Position numbers and translations under genes: made by a program. Of a stretch of DNA of 64,000 bases, positions 7,473 to 15,278 are shown piece by piece. The notes beneath the pieces are model-generated. The model saw only the letters and a program-made list of their open reading frames with translations. It ran no database searches and was not told the origin of the DNA. The DNA comes from Microbacterium pullorum (GTDB taxonomy: Bacteria; Actinomycetota; Actinomycetes; Actinomycetales; Microbacteriaceae). The stretch is from assembly GCF_014836535.1 (NCBI RefSeq), contig NZ_JACSQP010000001.1:455929-519928 (forward strand), written 5' to 3'. Positions within the stretch are counted from its first letter, which is position 1. Each line of letters starts with the position of its first letter.

Positions 7473-8302
7473 CCGGCGGCGAGTCGCGCACGATCGTCAT
7501 CACCGGCGCGAGCGACGGCATCGGTGCCGCGGCCGCGCAGCAGCTGCATGATGCCGGCGACCGGGTGGTGGTGGTCGGGCGCGACCCGGCCAAGACCCGC
7601 GCGGTGGCCGAGCGGATCGGCGCCCCGTGGCATCTGGCCGACTTCGCCGAGCTGTCGCAGGTGCGGGAGTTGGCGGCGAGCCTGGGGGAGCGGTACCCCC
7701 GCATCGACGTGCTCGCCAACAACGCCGGCGGAATCTTCGGCGACCGCGCCCTCACCGCGGATGGTTTCGAGAAGACCTTCCAGGTCAACCATCTCGCCCC
7801 GTTCCTGCTCACGAACCTGCTGCGCGAGCGGCTGGTCGAGAGCGCAGCGGCGGTCATCCAGACCTCGAGCGTCGCCGCGCGGCGCTTCGCCCGCTTCGAC
7901 ATCGACGACCTGCAGGGCGAGCGGCGCTACTCCGCCAGCGCCGCATACGGCAACGCGAAGCTCGCGAACGTGCTGTTCACGAAGGAACTGCAGCGACGCT
8001 GGGGAGTCGACGGTGTGAACGCCGTGGCCTTCCATCCCGGCGCCGTGGCGACGAGCTTCGCGTCGGCATCCCCGGGGTCGTGGCGCTTCGTCTACACCAA
8101 CCCCCTCTCGCGGCGTCTGCTGACTTCCGCCGAGACGGGCGGGTCGCGCTTGACGTGGCTCGCCCTCGGTACCCCAGGGGTCGACTGGCAGCCGGGGCAG
8201 TACTACGAGCGCAACCGCATCGGCCCCACGAACAAGGCTGCCGACGACCCTCTGCTGGCGCGGGAGCTCTGGGAGCGCAGCGCGGCACTGGTCGGGCTGT
8301 GA
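7469..8302 (+). CDS. Short-chain dehydrogenase, retinol-dehydrogenase-like
   Basis: 277 residues starting at the GTG that overlaps the previous stop. The Rossmann motif TGASDGIG (TGxxxGIG), the NNAGG strand end, the catalytic Ser in SSVA and the Tyr/Lys of AAYGNAKLAN (YxxxK) are all present, so it should be an active NAD(P)-dependent oxidoreductase. The length and C-terminal extension after the YxxxK motif fit the classical group related to WW-domain oxidoreductase and retinol dehydrogenases. Substrate cannot be predicted. Translationally coupled to the PPOX stress protein, which may supply or share a small-molecule substrate. Confidence 0.85.
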   Translation: MTGGESRTIVITGASDGIGAAAAQQLHDAGDRVVVVGRDPAKTRAVAERIGAPWHLADFAELSQVRELAASLGERYPRIDVLANNAGGIFGDRALTADGFEKTFQVNHLAPFLLTNLLRERLVESAAAVIQTSSVAARRFARFDIDDLQGERRYSASAAYGNAKLANVLFTKELQRRWGVDGVNAVAFHPGAVATSFASASPGSWRFVYTNPLSRRLLTSAETGGSRLTWLALGTPGVDWQPGQYYERNRIGPTNKAADDPLLARELWERSAALVGL

Positions 8303-8433
8303 CGTGCGGACCCGCCGCGGCGCGACAGCGAACAGCTGCGGCGCCCGCGGCGAGATCCGAACCTCAGGCTGCCGTCGCGTGCACCAGGATCTTCGCGCCG
8401 GCGCCGTGGACATGCCGCTGACCGCCGCCGCAT

Positions 8434-8901
8434 TCACCGCGGGGTGTCGAAGGTCCACTCGTCGGGGTCGAGCGCGGTCGCGACGTCCCAGTCGTCCTGC
8501 CACCAGGTGAAGGTCGCCACGGCGCAGGTCGGCATATGGGCGATGTCGCCCGACAGGCGCTCGGCGAGCACGCTCATGCCCGGGTCATGGGCGACGACGA
8601 GCACCGAGGGCACGCCCTGCGTGGCGGCCACGCGCAGCAGTTCGTCGGCCGAGGCGCCGTAGAGATCTTCCCGCGCGATCGGCTCCAGCCCGAACTCGTC
8701 GGCGAAGAACCCCGCCGTGGAGCGTGCGCGCAGCGCGGTGGAGGTCACGATGACATCGGGGACGAACCGGGCGTCCGCCAGGCGGCGGGCCATGACCGGC
8801 GCGTCGCGCCGGCCGCGGGCATTGAGCGGCCGGTCGTGGTCTGCGAGCCCCGGGGGTCCCCAGTCGCTCTTGGCATGACGCACGAGACAGAGCCGGATCA
8901 T
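8434..8901 (-). CDS. SixA-like histidine phosphatase
   Basis: 155-residue member of the histidine phosphatase superfamily. The N-terminus LCLVRHAKSDWG holds the RHA/RHG motif with the phospho-accepting His, ERLxxR-type R appears as LNARGRRDAPVMARRL, and the second His is in VVAHDPGMS. Short length and this motif set fit SixA/phosphohistidine phosphatases. The 131 bp between this gene and the convergent SDR hold nothing I can name. The start overlaps the stop of the upstream gene by 4 bp (ATGA), giving a two-gene unit. Confidence 0.85.
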   Translation of the reverse strand: MIRLCLVRHAKSDWGPPGLADHDRPLNARGRRDAPVMARRLADARFVPDVIVTSTALRARSTAGFFADEFGLEPIAREDLYGASADELLRVAATQGVPSVLVVAHDPGMSVLAERLSGDIAHMPTCAVATFTWWQDDWDVATALDPDEWTFDTPR

Positions 8902-9245
8902 GCATCCACCGCCACGTACACCCAGGCGCTGCGACCGCTCGCGAGCCTCACCGGCGTGCGGCGCAGGAGCGGGGTGACCAGGTCGTCTGCGGCATCCAGC
9001 TCTTCGACGCTGAGATGCAGCGTGCGCCCCACCACCTTGTCGAGAGCATCGCCGGTGTGACGCAGCCGCCGCTTCGGGACGGGGCCGATGCGGTCGACGA
9101 GCCGCGGGTCCGTCGCCGGTGCGGCTTCGGTCACGTAGCCGGGCAGGACGTCCTGTTCGGCGTGGACGACCCGTCCGAACGTGTCGAGCTGCAGTTCGTC
9201 CCCGCCGAACGCTCCGTAGCTGAACAGCAGCTCGCCCTCGCCCAT
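8898..9245 (-). CDS. Gamma-glutamylcyclotransferase-like (AIG2) small protein
   Basis: 115 residues. The start, LLFSYGAFGGDELQLDTFGR, matches the phosphate-binding YGxx loop of AIG2/gamma-glutamylcyclotransferase-fold proteins, and the order of strands (VLPGYVTEAA, then VVGRTLHLSVEELDAAD, then RLASGRSAWVYVA) matches this family. Authentic enzymes carry a catalytic Glu in the DELDxxE region; here EELDAAD lies in the right place, but activity is not certain. Coupled by ATGA overlap to the phosphatase downstream. Confidence 0.7.
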   Translation of the reverse strand: MGEGELLFSYGAFGGDELQLDTFGRVVHAEQDVLPGYVTEAAPATDPRLVDRIGPVPKRRLRHTGDALDKVVGRTLHLSVEELDAADDLVTPLLRRTPVRLASGRSAWVYVAVDA

Positions 9246-9258
9246 GCGCTCAGGGTAC

Positions 9259-10530
9259 TCACCCGACGAGGGCGTGCGCGATGGTGAAGATGAGCAATCC
9301 GGCGAGCGAGCCGACGACCGTGCCGTTGAGGCGGATGTACTGCAGATCGCGCCCCACCATCAGCTCGATCTTCTCCGTCGTCTCGGCCGGATCCCATCGC
9401 TCGACCGTTTCGGTGATGATCGACGCGATGTCGTGACGGTAGCGGTCGACGAGGAACACGGCGGCATCGGTCACCCACGTGTCGACTCGCCGCTGCAGGG
9501 TGTCGTCGGTGGACAGGCGCCCCCCGGCATCGGCCAGCGCCTCCGTCGCCCGACGGCGCAGGGCGCTGCCGGGATCGGAGAGCGACGCGAGCAGCCCGTT
9601 CTTGGTGGTGTTCCACGCCTCGGCGGCGAGTTCGCGCACGCGCGGCGAGTCGAACACGCCGCCCTTGGCATCCTCGAAGCGACCGATCGTCGCCGGGTCG
9701 TGCTGCAGATTGTCGGCCAGGCGCGCGAGGTAGCGGTCGATGGCACGGCGGGCGGGGTGGTCGGGGTCGGCGCGCACCGCGCGCACGAACGTGACGGTCT
9801 CCTTATAGAGGGTGTCGTCGATGAGGCGGTGTGCGAGCGAGGGCACCCAGCCGGGCAAGCGGCGCGAGACCAGGCCGTCGAACGAGGCACGGTTGCCCTC
9901 GAGCCAGGTGGCGACGGAGTCGGCGGCGAGGTCGACGGCGCCGTGGTGCGCACCGGCATCCACCAGTCGCTCGAGCCACCCACCCAGCGGCGGACCCCAC
10001 TCGGGGGCGATGAGATGATCACGGGCGATGTCGGCGATGAGGTCCTGCACGTCGCTGTCGCTGAGCGCGCGCAGCACCCCGGCGGCCATCGCCGATGCCT
10101 CGTCGGCGACGCGTTCGGCGTGCTCGGGCCGGGAGAGCCATTCGCCCAGCCGCCGCGAGACGCTCATCGTCTCGAGCTTGGTGCGCACGACCTCGGCGGA
10201 GAGGAAGTTCGTCTCCACGAACTCCCCGAGATTGCGGCCGATCTCGTCCTTGCGGCTCGGGATGATCGCGGTGTGCGGGATGGGAATGCCCAGCGGATGC
10301 CGGAACAGCGCCGTCACTGCGAACCAGTCGGCCAGGGCGCCGACCATGCCGCCCTCGGCGGCGGCGCGCACGTAGGCGAGCCACGGCACGTCGTCTTGGA
10401 AGGGGAACGAGACCGCGAACAGCACCGCCATGAACAGCAGCGCGCCCAGTGCCACGCTCTTCATGACCCGCAGCCCGCGGCGCCGCTCCTGGTCCGCCGG
10501 GCTCAGCTCAGCGGTGGGCGTGGGAGACAT
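9259..10530 (-). CDS. DUF445 family membrane protein
   Basis: 423 residues. One membrane segment near residues 25-42 is followed by the DUF445 hallmark AAEGGMVGALADWFAVTALFRHPLGIPIPHT, of which only ADWFAVTALFRHPLGIP need be matched, then a long helical, charged central domain, and a C-terminal membrane segment (VVGSLAGLLIFTIAHALVG). The family (YheB/YjiN-like) has no established function. Thirteen bp separate it from the downstream AIG2-like gene, so the three genes 10530 to 8434 may be one transcript. Confidence 0.85.
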   Translation of the reverse strand: MSPTPTAELSPADQERRRGLRVMKSVALGALLFMAVLFAVSFPFQDDVPWLAYVRAAAEGGMVGALADWFAVTALFRHPLGIPIPHTAIIPSRKDEIGRNLGEFVETNFLSAEVVRTKLETMSVSRRLGEWLSRPEHAERVADEASAMAAGVLRALSDSDVQDLIADIARDHLIAPEWGPPLGGWLERLVDAGAHHGAVDLAADSVATWLEGNRASFDGLVSRRLPGWVPSLAHRLIDDTLYKETVTFVRAVRADPDHPARRAIDRYLARLADNLQHDPATIGRFEDAKGGVFDSPRVRELAAEAWNTTKNGLLASLSDPGSALRRRATEALADAGGRLSTDDTLQRRVDTWVTDAAVFLVDRYRHDIASIITETVERWDPAETTEKIELMVGRDLQYIRLNGTVVGSLAGLLIFTIAHALVG

Positions 10531-10551
10531 GCCGTCATCCTCGCACGCGGC

Positions 10552-11724
10552 TCAGCCGCCGACGGGTCCGAGCCACGCGGCCGCGACGGTCGCGTGGGCC
10601 GACTCCGGGTCGGAGGGGTGGAAGAGTCCCGCCAGCACGTCGCGGTACAGCCGGCCGAGCTCCGCCCCGGCGAAGTACGACGAGCCCCCTGCGACGAGCA
10701 CGGCGTCGTCGACGACGGCCTTCGCGGTCGTCACGGCGCGATGCTTCATGCCGCTCAGCAGCGAGAACCAGCGCGGGCCGTGGTCGACCTGCGCGTCGAC
10801 GTCGTGGCAGAGGGACTGCAGCTGCGGCGGCAGCGCGTCGTAGGCGAGTGCCATGTCGGCCACACGCCAGCGGATGTCGGGATCGTGGCTGTAGGCGAGT
10901 CCGGTCTTCTTCGAGGTGCGCCGTGTCGCCGTGTCGACGGCGACCTCCAGCGCCCGGCGGGCGATGCCGGTGTAGACGGATGCCAGCAGCAGCTCGAACA
11001 CGCTGAAGATCGCGAAGACGATCGGGTCAGGGCTGGGCCCCGGCGCGATGCGGCGCGCGATGCGCTCGGCGGGGGCGAGGGCGCCGTGCAGCTCGGTGGT
11101 GCGCGATTGGGTGCCGCGCATGCCGACGGTGTCCCAGTCGTCGCGCGTGACCACGCGGCCCTCGTGCTCCTCGGTGCGCGGGACGAACGCGTAGACGAGC
11201 TTCGGACCGTCGGGGGAGGTGGTGTCGAGGCCGTGGAGGCCCAGCTGCGTCCACACCGGGGCGAGGGAGGTGAAGATCTTGGTACCGGTGAAGGCGTAGC
11301 CGCCGTCGGCCTGGGGTGTGGCATCGGTGTCGCTGCCGAAGAGCACGAGGTCGTTGCCCGCCTCGCTGATGCCGAAGGCGTAGACCTCGCCCGCGACGGC
11401 GCCGGCGAGCACGTGGTCGAGGTCGGGGATGCCGCGGTCGTGCAGCACCTTGGCGACTCCCGTCCACACCAGGTGCATGTTGATCGCGAGGGCCGTCGCG
11501 GGGGCGGCTCCCGCGAGGCGCTGCTGCAGCTTGCTGACTTCTGCGAGACCGAGGCCCGCGCCGCCGAAATCAGCGGGGGCGAGCGCGGCGAGGTAGCCGG
11601 CGGCCTGCAGTTCGGCGAGGTCGCCGGTCGGGAAGGTGTTCTCGCGGTCGTGCGCGGCGGCGCGGGAGCGGATGCGCTCGAGCAGGTCGTCGGGGAGCAG
11701 GGTCGTGACGTCGAACTCGGTCAT
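10552..11724 (-). CDS. Acyl-CoA dehydrogenase family flavoprotein
   Basis: 390 residues with the three-part acyl-CoA dehydrogenase fold: helical N-domain, beta-domain with YAFGISEAGNDL and YAFTGTKIFTS, and helical C-domain with ASVYTGIARRALEVAV. The canonical C-terminal catalytic Glu context (YRDxxxxxIxEGT) is altered to YRDVLAGLFHPSDPES, so it may be a non-classical dehydrogenase or a flavin-dependent monooxygenase-type relative. The ATG at 11724 overlaps the stop of the upstream hydrolase gene (ATGA), so both are made from one mRNA. Confidence 0.8.
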   Translation of the reverse strand: MTEFDVTTLLPDDLLERIRSRAAAHDRENTFPTGDLAELQAAGYLAALAPADFGGAGLGLAEVSKLQQRLAGAAPATALAINMHLVWTGVAKVLHDRGIPDLDHVLAGAVAGEVYAFGISEAGNDLVLFGSDTDATPQADGGYAFTGTKIFTSLAPVWTQLGLHGLDTTSPDGPKLVYAFVPRTEEHEGRVVTRDDWDTVGMRGTQSRTTELHGALAPAERIARRIAPGPSPDPIVFAIFSVFELLLASVYTGIARRALEVAVDTATRRTSKKTGLAYSHDPDIRWRVADMALAYDALPPQLQSLCHDVDAQVDHGPRWFSLLSGMKHRAVTTAKAVVDDAVLVAGGSSYFAGAELGRLYRDVLAGLFHPSDPESAHATVAAAWLGPVGG

Positions 11725-12503
11725 GCGAGCACCTCCATCAGGTGGCGGAGAGTATCGGCGGGCTTGTCGCGGTGCGGCGAATGGCCGGCGCCGGCGACGA
11801 CCGACATGGTGATGTGCGGGTTGGCGAGCACGTCGCGCACGAGGTCGCCGGTGAAGATGGAGTAGACCTCCGGGTCGCTCGCGATGACGTGGGTTGCGAC
11901 GCTCAGCCGCGCGGCGTCGGCGGTGACGTCCCACGCGGTGTTCTGGTCACTGGTCTGCTCGACGCCCCAGCGGCTCGCCTGCCGGGCGGCGAGGGCCTTG
12001 AGCTCCACGTCGTTCGGATGCCACAGGGGATGCTCCGCACGCACCGCCGCCTCGGTGGGGTCGTCGAACGCCCGCGTCTGGCTGTCGCGCACGACCGAGC
12101 GGTCGCCGTCGGCGAGCCGGATGCCGGGGTCGATGAGCACCAGCCGGCGCGTCCAGTCGGGGTGCGCCGCCGCGGCGACGGTGGCCGCGGCCCCACCGAG
12201 GGAGTGGCCGATGACGAGGTCCCACGGGCGGGCGGTGTCGTCGGCGGCATCGGGGGTCGCGGCATCCGGGGTGGTAGCTGCGACATCGGCGGCGTACGCG
12301 GCGATCGTGTAGTCCAGGGCGCGGGGCGCGGTGCCGTGGCCGCGCAGATCCACCGCGGTCGCGTGCCAGCCGAGGCCCGCCAGCGCCGTGCCGTACAGCC
12401 ACATGAGCGCGCCGTTGGAGCCGAGGCCGTGGACGAGCAGTGCCCGGCGCGGGGCGTGGGGCTCGCCCCAGGCCTGCCGGGGGAGGGTGACGGGAACGGG
12501 CAT
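11721..12503 (-). CDS. Alpha/beta-fold hydrolase
   Basis: 260 residues. HGLGSNGALM gives the HG oxyanion loop, GHSLGGAAAT the nucleophile elbow with its Ser, the Asp lies in ASDPEVYSI and the His in GAGHSPHRDKP, so a full Ser-Asp-His triad is visible. Family members cleave esters, lactones or thioesters; the substrate is unknown. It heads a two-gene operon with the acyl-CoA dehydrogenase-like gene, which suggests that both act on the same acyl compound. Confidence 0.85.
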   Translation of the reverse strand: MPVPVTLPRQAWGEPHAPRRALLVHGLGSNGALMWLYGTALAGLGWHATAVDLRGHGTAPRALDYTIAAYAADVAATTPDAATPDAADDTARPWDLVIGHSLGGAAATVAAAAHPDWTRRLVLIDPGIRLADGDRSVVRDSQTRAFDDPTEAAVRAEHPLWHPNDVELKALAARQASRWGVEQTSDQNTAWDVTADAARLSVATHVIASDPEVYSIFTGDLVRDVLANPHITMSVVAGAGHSPHRDKPADTLRHLMEVLA

Positions 12504-12588
12504 TGCCCCAGCCTAAAGCGGGGGAGCCCCAGCGGACTCGGGCAGGGCGGACTGGGGCGCGGCGGCCCCGGGGTCGCCGCGGGGCGGC

Positions 12589-13005
12589 ATGATGGGGAGG
12601 GTGATCTCCACAGACCTGGCACGGGAGCTGCGGGCGTCGGGCCTGGTGTGGCGGCCGCGCTCGGGCGACCGGTTCCAGCTGGACGAACCCGAGTTCGACG
12701 CCGACGTCTTCACCGTCAGCGACATGACCATCGAGCCGCGCAGCTACCCGACCGGGACGCTGCTGGCCTTCAACGGCACGACGGAGTGGGCGCTGGATTC
12801 GGTCGCGCTCGAGGACGCGCTGTGGCTGCCGTCCGAGGGGCAGCTGCGCGAGATGCTGCGGGGAGCCTTCCGCAGCCTCAGCCGCCTGCCCGACACGTAC
12901 GAAGTGGAGATCGAGGTCGCCGGGATCCAGCATCGTTTCCGGCATCCGGAGCCCGCCGACGCGTACGCGCGAGCCGTGCTGTTCCTGCTGGCGCGGCTGG
13001 CCTGA
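12589..13005 (+). CDS. Conserved hypothetical protein (138 aa)
   Basis: Soluble acidic protein without membrane segments. The central phrase TEWALDSVALEDALWLPSE resembles a family I recall from Microbacteriaceae that automatic pipelines sometimes call pilus assembly CpaE; I see no Walker motif or other CpaE feature and do not use that name. ATG codons at 12589 and 12592 and a GTG at 12601 are all possible starts; GGGGCGG precedes 12589. It lies convergent to the MFS gene, 6 bp apart. Confidence 0.65.
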   Translation: MMGRVISTDLARELRASGLVWRPRSGDRFQLDEPEFDADVFTVSDMTIEPRSYPTGTLLAFNGTTEWALDSVALEDALWLPSEGQLREMLRGAFRSLSRLPDTYEVEIEVAGIQHRFRHPEPADAYARAVLFLLARLA

Positions 13006-13011
13006 GCGCGG

Positions 13012-14250
13012 TCAGGTGATGATCGACACCGGCTCGGTGTCGGGGATGGGGCTTGCGTCGCGGCCGCGGAGGTCGGGGAAGCCGCGCACGAACACGGCGG
13101 AGACGATCACGCCGAGCGCGGCGAAAGCGGCACCCGCGGCGAAGGCGCCCTGCGGGCCGATGTCGTCGATCAGGAAGCCGGCGATGGCGGAGCCGATCGC
13201 CGCGCCGATTAGCTGACCGGTGCCGACCCACCCGAACGCCTCGGCGGTGTCGCTGAACTTCACGCTCGCCGAGGTGATCGCGAACATCACCGCGAGCGCC
13301 GGCGCCACGCCGAGACCGGCGATGAGCAGCGCGCCGCCCATCCACCAGATCTCCAGCGACACCATCGCGAGCGCCAGGCCGACCGCGACGATCGCGAGGC
13401 GCCGGGCCATGGCCCACCGGCCGATGGGGATGTGGCCGAAACCGAGACCGCCGGCGAGACTGCCGATCGAGAAGACCGCGAGGACGAGACCGGCCTCGAG
13501 GCCGCCGTGGTCGAAGGTGGCGACGACGCCCGCCTCGACCGCCGCGGTCGCGCCGATGAGCAGGAACCCGGCGACGGTGGCCAGCAGCACGGGAGGCTTG
13601 GTCATCACCTTGCCCAGCGACCGGCGGCTGCGCGGGATGCGCACGCGGCCGAGCTCGGGGGAGACGATGAACCAGGTGCCACCGATCAGCAGGATCACGA
13701 CGATGAGGAGGAGGCCGGGGACGGTGCCGGCCTGCGTCGCGACGAAGGTGATGAGCACCGGCGCGATGATCCAGATGATCTCCTGCAGCGAGGCGTCGAG
13801 GGAGAACAGCGGCGTGAGCTGGCGGGAGTTGACCATCTTGGGGTAGATGGTGCGCACGGCCGGCTGCACGGGGGGAGTGGCGAGGCCCGCGAGCAGGGCG
13901 ACGATCATGTAACCGGGGACGGTCAGCGGCGCGAGGGCGAGGGTCGTGATGCCGGCCGCGCACACGAGCGTCGTGAGGATCAGCACCTTGCGCATGCCCC
14001 AGGCGCCCATCCAGCGACTGGTCACCGGTCCCGCGACGGCCTGGCCGACGGAGGTGGCTGCGAGTACGAGCCCGGCGGCGCCGTAGGAGCCCGTCACGTG
14101 CTCGATGTGCAGCAGGATCGCCAGACTCGTCATGCCGCTGGGGAAGCGCGCCGTCAGCTGCGCGGCCATGATGCGCGCCACTCCTGGAGTGCGCAGAAGA
14201 TCCCGATAGCCCGCCACGTCTGTCAACGCTACCTGCGCGCGTGGCGACAC
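13012..14250 (-). CDS. MFS transporter
   Basis: About 412 residues with 12 hydrophobic segments and the loop 2-3 motif GPVTSRWMGAWGMRKVLI, a degenerate form of the MFS GxxxDrxGrr signature. The GTG at 14250 is preferred: AACGGAGGA sits 6 nt upstream, whereas earlier in-frame TTG codons (14274) have none. Transport direction and substrate are not predictable. It is divergent from nrdHIEF. Confidence 0.8.
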   Translation of the reverse strand: MSPRAQVALTDVAGYRDLLRTPGVARIMAAQLTARFPSGMTSLAILLHIEHVTGSYGAAGLVLAATSVGQAVAGPVTSRWMGAWGMRKVLILTTLVCAAGITTLALAPLTVPGYMIVALLAGLATPPVQPAVRTIYPKMVNSRQLTPLFSLDASLQEIIWIIAPVLITFVATQAGTVPGLLLIVVILLIGGTWFIVSPELGRVRIPRSRRSLGKVMTKPPVLLATVAGFLLIGATAAVEAGVVATFDHGGLEAGLVLAVFSIGSLAGGLGFGHIPIGRWAMARRLAIVAVGLALAMVSLEIWWMGGALLIAGLGVAPALAVMFAITSASVKFSDTAEAFGWVGTGQLIGAAIGSAIAGFLIDDIGPQGAFAAGAAFAALGVIVSAVFVRGFPDLRGRDASPIPDTEPVSIIT

Positions 14251-14401
14251 GCCGTATCCTCCGTTCCACAGCAACTCCGATGTCGGAGGGGGTCCGTAGC
14301 GTCTGGCCTGTGGATGAATCGTCCCGCCGGCGGCGCGAGCCGCATGATTCAGCGCCTTTCGAGGCCTCGGGCAATCGCTCGTCCTGTGGATGAAACGGTG
14401 G

Positions 14402-14458
14402 ACAACATGTGTTGTACCTGGGGAGAGCGGTGGAAAACTACACGGATGTAACTACTAT
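14402..14458 (+). promoter_or_regulatory. Probable nrdHIEF promoter with inverted repeat
   Basis: In the 309-bp MFS-nrdH gap I see TGGAAA (14431-14436) and TACTAT (14453-14458) 16 bp apart as a possible -35/-10 pair. ACAACA-TG-TGTTGT (14402-14415) is an inverted repeat just upstream and could bind a regulator. It does not match the NrdR-box consensus well. Nothing else is recognisable between 14251 and 14401. Confidence 0.35.
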
Positions 14459-14559
14459 CCCTTGTGGTGCCACCGAACGTCGGCACCCATATGTAGTATT
14501 GAGGTCCCGGCGCGGTCTGGCCGAGAACACCAAGGATTTTGAGGGGAAACACGAACGAC

Positions 14560-14793
14560 ATGGCGATCACGGTCTACACCAAGCCTTCCTGCGTGCAGTG
14601 CAACGCGACCTACCGGGCACTGGACTCCAAGGGCATCGAGTACGAGATCCTGGACCTCTCCGAAGACGCTGCGGCGCTCGAGCGCGTGAAGTCGCTGGGC
14701 TACCTGCAGGCGCCGGTCGTCGTCACCGACGAGGACCACTGGTCGGGCTTCCGCCCCGACAAGATCGACGAGCTCGCTTCGCGCCTGGCCTGA
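14560..14793 (+). CDS. nrdH: Glutaredoxin-like NrdH
   Basis: 77 residues. The redox motif CVQC lies at residues 10-13 ([10 protein letters not shown]), and the C-terminal phrase [19 protein letters not shown] is the NrdH cis-Pro/FRPD signature that distinguishes it from glutaredoxins. It passes electrons from thioredoxin reductase to class Ib ribonucleotide reductase. GAGGGGAAA precedes the ATG at 14560 by about ten bases; an upstream in-frame ATG at 14539 has no ribosome site. First gene of the nrdHIEF operon. Confidence 0.95.
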   Translation: MAITVYTKPSCVQCNATYRALDSKGIEYEILDLSEDAAALERVKSLGYLQAPVVVTDEDHWSGFRPDKIDELASRLA

Positions 14794-14843
14794 CGGTCTC
14801 GACGCGCGGCGCACCACGGCTGCGATCGGGAAAGGAGGTGGAC

Positions 14844-15278
14844 ATGCATATGACGGCGACCCGAGCACCACTGCTCGTCTACTTCTCGAGCCTGTCCGGC
14901 AACACCGCGAAGTTCGTGGCGAAGCTGGGCCTCCCGGCCGTGCGCATCCCGCTGCGCTCCTCAGAGCCCGCGCTCACGATCGACGAGCCCTTCGTCCTGG
15001 TCACCCCCACCTACGGGGGCGGTCAGGGCAGGGGTGAGGAGAAGGGTGCGGTACCCAAGCAGGTGATCCGGTTCCTCAACGACGAGAACAACCGGCGCCT
15101 GATCCGCGGAGTCATCTCCGCGGGCAACACCAACTTCGGCGCGGCGTTCTGCCTCGCCGGTGACATCATCAGCCGCAAGTGCAACGTGCCGCATTTGTAC
15201 CGGCTAGAACTCTTCGGCACGCCGGAAGACGTCGATCGCGTGAGCGAAGGACTGGAGCAATGGTGGAAACAGCACTGA
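14844..15278 (+). CDS. nrdI: Class Ib RNR flavodoxin NrdI
   Basis: 144 residues. [13 protein letters not shown] is the FMN phosphate loop of NrdI, TPTYGGG and [10 protein letters not shown] are the other flavin loops. NrdI supplies the oxidant that builds the Mn(III)2-tyrosyl radical in NrdF. AAAGGAGG lies 5 nt before the ATG at 14844; a second ATG at 14850 is also usable. The 3' end overlaps nrdE by 19 bp, so translation is coupled. Confidence 0.95.
   Translation: MHMTATRAPLLVYFSSLSGNTAKFVAKLGLPAVRIPLRSSEPALTIDEPFVLVTPTYGGGQGRGEEKGAVPKQVIRFLNDENNRRLIRGVISAGNTNFGAAFCLAGDIISRKCNVPHLYRLELFGTPEDVDRVSEGLEQWWKQH

Noticed and set aside
9244..11865. Very long open frame on the plus strand opposite the DUF445 and acyl-CoA dehydrogenase genes
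   Set aside because: Its translation is Arg/Gly/Val repeats without domains, while the opposite strand carries two complete recognisable proteins. It is a by-product of high GC content.
12589..13005. CpaE pilus assembly protein
   Set aside because: No receiver domain, no Walker motif and only 138 residues.
14402..14500. NrdR boxes before nrdH
   Set aside because: I found no good match to the 16-bp NrdR consensus; only weaker inverted repeats are present, so only a generic promoter region is listed.
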